The notes below the pieces were generated by a model. It made no database searches. It saw only the letters and a program-made list of their open reading frames with translations, and was not told the origin of the DNA. Shown here one piece after another: positions 56,295-64,000 of a stretch of DNA of 64,000 nucleotides. Positions within the stretch are counted from its first letter, which is position 1, and every line of letters begins with the position of its first letter. Source of the stretch: Musa acuminata AAA Group (Eukaryota; Streptophyta; Magnoliopsida; Zingiberales; Musaceae); assembly GCF_036884655.1 (NCBI RefSeq), contig NC_088357.1, forward strand, positions 44,603,501 to 44,667,500, in the 5' to 3' direction. The position numbers and the translations under genes were made by a program.

Positions 56295-59258
56295 ATGGCT
56301 GCCTCTTCTTCTTCTTCCCTCTTCCTCCTCTTACTCCTCTTTGTCTTCGTTGTTTCTGCCACCTCAAGACACCTCGGTCACTCTGCTCTGCACTCCTACT
56401 TTAGAACTCACCGCACCGGCTTTCCCCCTCGTTCGACGTATGGGCCAATCAAGACCAATGGCCGCAACTACTCGTACGTCTGCGACTCGCGCAGGTTCGC
56501 CGACTTAGGTCTCAGAGTGACCGACTTCGCTTACTGCAACAAGAACCTCTCGTACGAGCAGAGGGTGAAGTCGCTGGTGGGCAGCTTGTCGCTGGAGGAG
56601 AAGGTAGGGCAGATCAGCGACCAGGCTCGGGGAGTGCAGCGGATCGGACTGCCGCCTTACAGCTGGTGGTCCGAGGCGCTCCATGGCGTCTCCTACGTGG
56701 GTCATGCCACGTACTTTGGCGACATCGTCCCCGCCGCCACTAGCTTTCCCACCGTCATCGTCTCCGCCGCCTCCTTCAACGAGTCCCTGTGGAAGTCCAT
56801 TGGCCAGGCCAGTGATCTAAGTACTCTTTCTCTAAGAACTCGGATGCTGATGACGTGACATCAACAATCTCACAAATCTCTCCTCATGATCTTTGACAGG
56901 TGGTTTCTACGGAAGCGAGAGCAATGCATAATCTAGGGCATGCTGGCTTGACCTTCTGGAGTCCCAACATCAATGTTGTTAGGGATCCTCGATGGGGAAG
57001 AATTCTCGAGACACCCGGAGAAGATCCTTTTCTTGTCGGTAAATATGCCGCCAACTTCGTCAGAGGCTTGCAAGATGTCGAGGGCCATGAAGTCGCTGCA
57101 AATCCAGATTCCAGGCCATTGAAGGTGTCTTCTTGCTGCAAACACTATGCAGCGTATGATGTAGACAACTGGTTTGGCATCGATCGCTACCATTTTGATG
57201 CCAGGGTAATCTTCAATCAAACACTTGTTGTCACTTTAATCGAGTGATCTCTGTAACGAGTTCTTCTTTCAAGTTCATATGTAGGTTGCAGCGCAAGATA
57301 TGGTGGAGACGTTCCTTCTTCCTTTTGAGATGTGTGTGAAGGAAGGTGATGTTAGCAGTGTCATGTGCTCTTACAATCGTGTCAATGGCATCCCTGCTTG
57401 TGCAGATCCAAAGCTTTTATCCCAAACCCTAAGGGACGATTGGAAGCTTCATGGGTAAGAATCTACAAACCAATTATATTTCTTCATTACCTGTAAGTAT
57501 GAGTCTCACTTTCTGATCTTCAAATTCTTCAGATATATAGTCTCTGACTGTGACTCGCTCGAGGTCATGCATCACGGCCACAAATGGCTCGGTGATACCC
57601 CTGAGGCCGCCGTCTCTCAAACACTTCGTGCTGGTGATTCACATTTCATGCTCGGATTAAGCTTTTACTAATTGATTTAGTGATTTATTTGTTGATCCTT
57701 CTATCTATCTATGTTTGCTTAGGTTTGGATTTAGATTGTGGTGACTACTACTCCAATTTCACGGAGTCTGCTGTGGCACAAGGCATCGTGAGGGAGTCAT
57801 ATATCGATACCGCGTTGAAGAATCTCTACACTGTCCTCATGAGGCTCGGATTCTTCGACGGAATGCCGAAATATGAGTCGCTTGCAGAAGACGATATCTG
57901 CACAAAAGACAACATTGAATTGGCTGCAGATGCAGCGAGACAGGGAATTGTTCTGCTTAAGAACGACCACAACATCTTGCCACTGTGCAAAGACAAGTAC
58001 AAGAAGCTTGCTTTGGTCGGTCCTCATACTAATGCAACCGAAGCCATGATCGGAAACTACGAAGGTTTCATGTCTCTGTCATCTCAAAGCCTTCTTAATT
58101 TGGTTTACCGTAGGTTGCAGACTACACTGCTCTGCTCTTCTCCACAGGTACGCCTTGCCGTTATGTTTCCCCTCTCGATGCCTTCTCTGCTGAAGGAAAG
58201 GTAGAATACGATCTGGGATGCACAGTCTGGTGTTGGGAGAAGGAAGCCCACCAACGTGCGAAGGAGATCGCTGCGCGCGCTGATGCCACCATCATCTTTG
58301 CCGGCATAAGCCTTGAAGTGGAGGCCGAGAGCCTCGACAGGGACGATCTCTTCATCCCCTACAGCCAATCTAACTTCATCACCGAAGTCACCGAAGCTTC
58401 CAAGGGCCCTGTAATCTTGGTTATCTTCTCTGCAGGGGGGTTGGACATCTCATCCATCGCCAGAGATAACACCAAGGTCAGTGCCATTCTCTGGGCAGGT
58501 TATCCCGGTGCCGAAGGAGGCCGTGCCATCGCCGATGTAGTTTACGGACGATACAATCCAGGTAATTGGATCTTTGATGGTGGGACGATGTATCATAACA
58601 GGATTGACATCCTTTTTTCGGTGTAGGTGGAAGACTGCCCATTACATGGTTCGAGTCAGAGTACACAAAACTGCTCCCAATGACATCGATGCCATTACGC
58701 CCGATCGATGAGCTCGGTTACCCTGGAAGGACCTACAAGTTCTTCGACGGCCAGACGGTGTATCCTTTCGGTTATGGCCTCAGCTACACGCAGTTCAACT
58801 ACACCCTCAAATCTGTGCCGAGCAGCGTGGTCGTCAAGCTTGATCCCCTGCAACTGTGTCTGCCGCTGACATACAAGCCGAATGCCTCACTGGAAGAAGA
58901 ACACGCGGGAGCTGCATGTCAATCTGTCAACGTAGCTGACACTGCGTGCAACCATGAAATCAACTTCGAGGTTGAGGTGGCGAACACGGGCAAGTTCGAC
59001 GGGAACCACGTGGTGATTGTCTACTCGAAACCTCCGGCCGGTGTTGCAGGAGCCCCCATCAAGCAGGTTGCCGCGTTCCGGCGGGTGTTCGTGCCGGCCG
59101 GCGCCTCGAGCTCGGTGAAGTTTTCGATCGACGCTTGCAAGAGCTTGAGCGTTGTGGAGAAGACGGCCTACAAAGTCTTGCCTCGTGGTCAACACACCAT
59201 CGTGGTCGGGGACGATGAACCCACTGTTTCCTTCCCTGTTAAGGTGGATTTCAATTAG
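56295..59258 (+). CDS. beta-D-xylosidase / alpha-L-arabinofuranosidase type GH3 protein, 7 exons, 825 aa
   Basis: Exons: 56295-56807, 56900-57205, 57285-57454, 57533-57633, 57723-58064, 58148-58561, 58627-59258. Frames close throughout. A signal peptide covers about 1-23 ([16 protein letters not shown]). The GH3 N-terminal barrel includes [53 protein letters not shown] and the nucleophile loop YIVSDCDS (predicted nucleophile Asp335). The GH3 C-terminal domain includes [14 protein letters not shown] and [19 protein letters not shown] fibronectin-III-like end starts near [12 protein letters not shown]. The family (plant BXL) trims xylan and arabinan side chains in the cell wall. Intron 1 appears to begin with GC (CAG|GCCAGT); without splicing there, translation would stop at 56,858. 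Confidence 0.92.
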
Positions 59259-61153
59259 AACAAGTGAGAATGCTCAGTGACATTCAACATTTAGTTGAAG
59301 GCTGCAAAAATGAAGCGTTTGCGTTCGTATTTGTATTTTTTGTTTCCCAAATAATGCCAAAAATTGGTTGAATCAAATCCAATTCTGATATATCTCATAA
59401 TTTAAACTTGAATATTTTTGTATTTGTATTATCATAAAATTGGTTGAAGCATTTCCGTTCGTATTTGTATTATCATAATTTAAATTTAAATCCTTGAGAA
59501 TTCATCATCTTGCCGGTCTTCAGAAATAATAATGTATGTATTTGTAATTATGTATATATTTATAATTTATAAAGATATATAATTTATATGATTATTCATC
59601 GATTATAAAAATAATATATATGTTTTCGACCACTAAAACTATATGATTGACATTTATTAAATGAAATGCTTACTAGTTTATTAGAGTGATTGAAATGACA
59701 GCCAAAGAATTTATTTTGACTGATTTCTAATGTACAAGATGCGTTTTATAAAAAAAGATGTGAAGTGATAGAATTTTATTTCTTCAAAAGAAACAAAAAT
59801 AAATGTGTAAATATAACATCTTATTCAAGAAACTATTTATAATTTCTAAAGCCCTCATAGTCCAAGAACTCTTTTTGTTATTCACACACACAAATATATA
59901 TAGTTTTGAGATTAAGAATATTAAAAGCAAACTTCCACCACACTCAAATGTCACCCTAAGATAATAAATAAATAAATTAATAAAAAGCAGAAAGCATATG
60001 ACTTGGATAGATTGTTATGAAATTCAGATATATGTTGATATTATCTTATCAACAATTATAATGAAGTCATTGTAAATTGATGAATAAGATCATTGATGAA
60101 ATAAAAATTATTAGTGCATATCGATATATTATCTTATCTACCTTAGCTCCCTCCAACTGACATTAACTATATTTTCACCACCACTCCTTTGGATAGCTCG
60201 AAATGCATTAGGTTACCTCGACAAAATTACCTTCATGAATTACATTAAAATTATGACTCTCTCGCATTAATATCATCATATTGACACCACCACTTATGCG
60301 TAATTGATATCACAATAAAATTAAGATATAACTTTACAATTTGAAAATAGCACACCACTTTAATCTAACCTCCAGTACTAAAATATGCTAATCGATCTTG
60401 TCTTACCATAAGATCATCTTATCACTATAGGAGATCCTTTCTATCACGATGCTTACACCCGTGATAGTCACCCCTATAGCACCTTTTGTCAATGTAAGAT
60501 CACGAGAGAAAAAAAAGGATCTCTTCTAAAATGTCATCTAGAGGAGAAAGTGGCCTCGACTAGATTATCATATGGAAAAGAAACTTCCTTGTTGAGAAGG
60601 GATAACTCCAAATAGAATATATAAAAGAAAGACCTTTATCTTTACATAAATATATATATTTTTTATTATAAACTTAATAAACTAAAATAAATATAAAATA
60701 TTCTTTGATAATTATAAATCAACCTCCATATCCTTTGTCTTACGAGGGATTTCACGAGATTAAACAAGGAAACTCGTTCAATATTTCTCAAAGTTAACTT
60801 AGTTACGATTGGACTGGTGAACAGTTATTAGAACAACGATAATTTTTAAGAATCCTGTATTTATTTTTTATTAATTTCTAATATGACTATTCAGTTAAGC
60901 AATCTATATATTTTCGAAAATAAAGAATAGATGTACAAATATAACTCGTTATTCAAGAAACAATTTAGATTTCCTCGAAGAACTCTCCGAGTAAGTTTCA
61001 CACACACAAACCGAACTTCCACCCAAACTCAATTGTCAACCGAAGAAAAGGAAAGAAAAAAAAGGCAATCAAAGGAAACATGGAATTCCCAGCGCGCACA
61101 CAACGAAAGATATTATGCGTAAGTCCGCACATACGAGCACGCACAGCAACTGA
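59259..61153. other. intergenic, no gene recognised
   Basis: The BXL 3' UTR followed by about 1.8 kb of AT-rich sequence. No repeat family or coding could be supported. The end next to 61,153 should include the 3' UTR of the minus-strand NLR-like gene. Confidence 0.45.
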
Positions 61154-63433
61154 TCAATCGGTCTCCGGTGGCGGCCAGTTAATGGCTTTCGGCTCATCCT
61201 CAGCACTCTTTTTGGCATCCTCCTTGCACCAAAACCCTTCTTTATTGCAAGGCCAAGAACTTAATTCCTTGTGCGATGAACTTTTTTTCCCACAGTTTAA
61301 TTTCTCGACGAATCGGAGCCCTGGGAACGAAGTTGTCAGGTTCTCCCAGCTGGGATGATCCAGATAATTGAGGAGCCTCAGGCGCAGCACCTCCACCTTC
61401 CACCCCCGGCCGTCTCCTAGACTTCGGAGCCTCCCTCCCCTCAGGTACAGTTTCTTCACGTTTTCTAATTTGCTGGGATCAATCCACTGCGGGAACTCCT
61501 CCTCGGTAAAGCACCGGAGTTCCAGCTTCTCTATCATACTAGGAAGGGTAACCTTAGCGGGATCAAGGAAACGATCCGCTGCAATCTTCTTGGTTTCTCT
61601 CTTCCTCAGTAACTTCACTCCCGAAGCTTGTCCGTCGGTGGTCGGGCGAGCCTCATGGTCGGATATTGGTTGAACTTTCTTCGTAGTGGCATCAGTACCA
61701 AAAGTAACGTCTTTGCTCCTTGGATCGGCGTTCTTGTACGGGACATCGGATGTTGATGGTTTCTGCTCCGGTGGATGTGGCAGCTGACGCTTTTCGATGA
61801 CATCATCTTCACCATCATCATGAGCATCGGCATCAGCGGCAGCAGTAGCAGCATCGGATGATTGTTTGGACTTCGATGGGAGATCTTCGATTGAGTCCTT
61901 ACCAGTCCCTTGTTGTTTCTTCTCCTGTGAGGACGCCTCATCACCTCTGGTGGAATGAGAGTCTTCCTTCTTCTCTGTAACCACTGCCCATGATATGATG
62001 AGGGTGGTGATCTTCTTCAACTCGCCCACATTCTCCAGCTCTTTTTCTGCGATCCGACTGGCTATGTTGATGCTGAGCTTCCTCAACTTGGTCAGCTTGG
62101 CCAACTGATGGAGATGACAAACATGTTTGTCATCAGGCCCACTGATCAGTAAAAACCCCTTGAGCACTTCCAGATCGGAGAGGTTGGCGATGCTCTTGGG
62201 CATCTTGTTGAGCCGGAAGCACTCCGACACGTCCAGGTACTGCAGCTTCTTGGCGGACCCGATCGCCTCAGGCAACTTCTCCAGATTGTGGCACGCCCGG
62301 AGGTCCAACACCACCAGCTTGGTGAGCTTGCCGATGGAGTCGGGAAGCGTTTCCACCCTCGATACGCCTCTGAGGCTCATGTACCGCAAGCTCTTGCAGT
62401 TATGGAGCCCCTTCAAGAACTCCTCGTTCTTGACCACGATATCGTTCTTCTGGTCCGAGTCCTGCCACCGCCCCAGCTGCATTGTGGTCATCTCGCCCTT
62501 GTTGACCAGCCATGTGGGTTCGAAGTCGACGTAGCGCTTGTCGACGTTGTAGATGGTGAGCAGTCGACGTCCCGCATCGTCGCCGATGGGGTTTTGTTCG
62601 AGGCGCAAGCACGCACGGCGACTCCAGGAGTAGTCGTTGCTGGGGCGGCCGTCCCGGTCGAAATCGAGGAAGCCGTTGCTCTTGGCGACGGTGATCAACA
62701 GCCTGCGAATCCACGACTGTATCCTGAAGTAGTGCACCTTGTCACAGTGCTTCTTCTTGATGGTTATGATCAGGCCCTTGGAGACGAGTTGGTCGAAGCA
62801 TTTCTTCCCTTCCCTATAACTCGTCACTATTGTCTCGCCCATCCACCAGTGGATCAGCAGCCTCTTCTTGAGGATAGCTTTCGCCGGGAAGACGGTGAGG
62901 CAGAAGAGGCAATGCTTCAGCTGAGTCTCGAAGCTGTCGACCACAAGCAAAAGGTGCTCCCAAGCGGAGCTCTCTTGGATCTGCCACTCCAGTGGGAGCA
63001 CTTTTTCTTCCTCGCCCTCCTTCCCCTCAGCCTTGGATTCCTGTTCACCCGACGAATCCTTTGACTTCTCCTCTGAACTCTCGAGTATTGCAATGATTTT
63101 GTCGAGCTTTTCGAGTGGGCTCTCTGTTTTCGAGGAATTCGACGTCTTGAAGGTGATTTCCGGTCCCAACAATTCGTCGACTTGCCTGGCGACGAGTGCA
63201 AATTTATTTATGGCGGCGTCTTCTTTGCCCTTGGATTCCCGCAACTCTTTTCTCAGCTCCTCCATTTTTTTCTTGATATCGTCGATCTTCGTAACAACAA
63301 CCTGGGAAGAAGCACCCTTCGGATCGCGGACGAGGAGGCCTTTGGTTTCTTCCAAACGCTTCAGCAACCGAGACACTACTTCGACGCTGGATCCGCCGCA
63401 GGGGAACATGGTCGGAAGCAAGAAATGAGGCAC
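61154..63433 (-). CDS. NLR-like protein lacking the NB-ARC core (coiled coil - winged helix - LRR), 759 aa
   Basis: A single-exon protein. Residues about 15-130 are charged and helical (IDDIKKKMEELRKELRESKG), likely a coiled coil. Where a plant CC-NLR would have its nucleotide-binding domain there is only a short Lys/Glu-rich linker (about 120-148): no P-loop, kinase-2 or GLPL motif. A winged-helix domain of the RPP13-like-4 type follows (172-203, LKHCLFCLTVFPAKAILKKR, IHWWMGE). Leucine-rich repeats span 345-480 (LPDSIGKLTKLVVLDLRACH) and resume at 625-715. Between them lies a disordered, acidic/basic insertion of about 140 residues (485-620, with DAHDDGEDD). ATP-driven activation is not possible as in normal NLRs, so a signalling or decoy role is inference. 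An ATG eight codons inside is an alternative start. Confidence 0.85.
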   Translation of the reverse strand: MPHFLLPTMFPCGGSSVEVVSRLLKRLEETKGLLVRDPKGASSQVVVTKIDDIKKKMEELRKELRESKGKEDAAINKFALVARQVDELLGPEITFKTSNSSKTESPLEKLDKIIAILESSEEKSKDSSGEQESKAEGKEGEEEKVLPLEWQIQESSAWEHLLLVVDSFETQLKHCLFCLTVFPAKAILKKRLLIHWWMGETIVTSYREGKKCFDQLVSKGLIITIKKKHCDKVHYFRIQSWIRRLLITVAKSNGFLDFDRDGRPSNDYSWSRRACLRLEQNPIGDDAGRRLLTIYNVDKRYVDFEPTWLVNKGEMTTMQLGRWQDSDQKNDIVVKNEEFLKGLHNCKSLRYMSLRGVSRVETLPDSIGKLTKLVVLDLRACHNLEKLPEAIGSAKKLQYLDVSECFRLNKMPKSIANLSDLEVLKGFLLISGPDDKHVCHLHQLAKLTKLRKLSINIASRIAEKELENVGELKKITTLIISWAVVTEKKEDSHSTRGDEASSQEKKQQGTGKDSIEDLPSKSKQSSDAATAAADADAHDDGEDDVIEKRQLPHPPEQKPSTSDVPYKNADPRSKDVTFGTDATTKKVQPISDHEARPTTDGQASGVKLLRKRETKKIAADRFLDPAKVTLPSMIEKLELRCFTEEEFPQWIDPSKLENVKKLYLRGGRLRSLGDGRGWKVEVLRLRLLNYLDHPSWENLTTSFPGLRFVEKLNCGKKSSSHKELSSWPCNKEGFWCKEDAKKSAEDEPKAINWPPPETD

Positions 63434-63635
63434 AGGAGAAGGTTGGGGTTATGGTGGCTTCGTGTTACGTCTGCAACTCATATAGCTGCATCGGCATAAT
63501 CTACGTAAGGCACACGGAAGAGAAAAGGAATATAAAAAAAATAGAGAGAATAAAGAGAAAAGAGAAAGAGAAAAGAGAAAGAGGGGAGAATAAAAAAAGA
63601 GAAAGAGATTTTAATAATAACAATAGCTTAGATTT

Positions 63636-63689
<54 letters not shown>

Positions 63690-64000
63690 TATTAAAAATT
63701 GAAAAGGAAAAGAAATAAAAGGAACAAACACACAAAAAGCAAAAGAGAAATAAAAAAAACATGGACAAAGAAAAAAAAAGAAAAAGAAAAAGAAAAAGAA
63801 AAAAAGAGAAAGTTTAGGTTGCACATTACTCCACCTACCGGAGGCAGCGCATCTTCTTCAATACTCTCATTGCAAAGCAACACACCATATCTCAATCAAA
63901 ATTCTGATGTACGGTTCATTTCATTGAGTAAAAAAGAACTGGGCATGGGCATTAGCAAGATTGCATCAGGAATATATATATATATATATATATATGTATA
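63434..64000. other. promoter side of the NLR-like gene; low-complexity DNA
   Basis: A TATA-like GCTATATGAG (minus strand, about 63,477-63,486) lies 45-55 bases before the start codon. Beyond it is a purine-rich stretch 63,520-63,610, an AT microsatellite, a run of AAAAAG-type units at 63,763-63,806 and a second AT run at 63,973-63,995. No gene is seen in this part. Confidence 0.5.
63639..63686. repeat. (AT)n microsatellite
   Basis: An uninterrupted AT run of about 24 units, self-complementary and able to extrude a cruciform. Confidence 0.97.

Noticed and set aside
62127..63064. Plus-strand frames of 135 and 258 codons
   Set aside because: They are antisense shadows of the GC-rich NLR-like gene, whose minus-strand frame carries the recognisable domains.
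63501..63895. Phe- and Tyr-Ile-rich frames
   Set aside because: They are translations of poly-purine and AT microsatellite DNA.
1..64000. CRISPR arrays, bacterial operons, tRNA or rRNA genes
   Set aside because: None was recognised; the intron structure and gene families are those of a plant nucleus. A tRNA could be missed by eye.

Overview
This is a nuclear segment of a flowering-plant genome, most likely a monocot of the banana group (Zingiberales, Musa/Ensete). The evidence is: many-intron genes with GT-AG borders, monocot-style GC-rich 5' coding ends in an AT-rich background, plant-only families (F-box/DUF295, PPR, phytocyanin, VUP, GH3 xylosidase), and Ty1/copia-type LTR and PBS sequence. 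The genus is an inference; no marker settles it. Nothing bacterial, organellar or viral was recognised.

Layout. 0-5 kb: a decayed piece of a syntaxin gene joined to F-box/DUF295 gene A, then a small foldback element and a tandem duplication. 5-9 kb: a broken ATG18-like first exon, degenerate LTR-type repeats with a 22-bp minisatellite, and a decayed inverted copy of a gene whose intact version lies at 36 kb. 10.4-21.6 kb: a complete minus-strand RLT3-like homeobox-DDT gene (17 coding exons, 1203 aa as read here). 23.5-26.8 kb: a complete minus-strand Qa-SNARE syntaxin (13 exons, 304 aa). 27.7-28.7 kb: a Ty1/copia relic. 29-30.3 kb: F-box/DUF295 gene B. 31.4-35.7 kb: two LTR copies in inverted orientation, the second followed by a PBS and an extremely GC-rich leader. 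36-38 kb: an intact single-exon gene of unknown function. 39-45 kb: a tandem duplication carrying F-box/DUF295 genes C and D. 45.9-47.6 kb: a P-class PPR gene with a partial 3' copy behind it. 50.3-51 kb: an early-nodulin-like phytocyanin. 53.7-54.2 kb: a small VUP-like gene. 56.3-59.3 kb: a secreted beta-xylosidase-type GH3 gene. 61.2-63.4 kb: an NLR-like gene without a nucleotide-binding domain.

The genes do not form a pathway; this is an ordinary plant gene neighbourhood. What stands out is local duplication. Four F-box/DUF295 paralogues share upstream sequence and a probable 5'-UTR intron acceptor. Two of them share a frameshift that removes a hydrophobic C-terminal tail. Pieces of the syntaxin, PPR and unknown genes were also copied locally and decayed. 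Splice sites were placed by eye from reading-frame continuity and family conservation, so exon borders are predictions, although all frames close. No tRNA, rRNA or CRISPR array was recognised.
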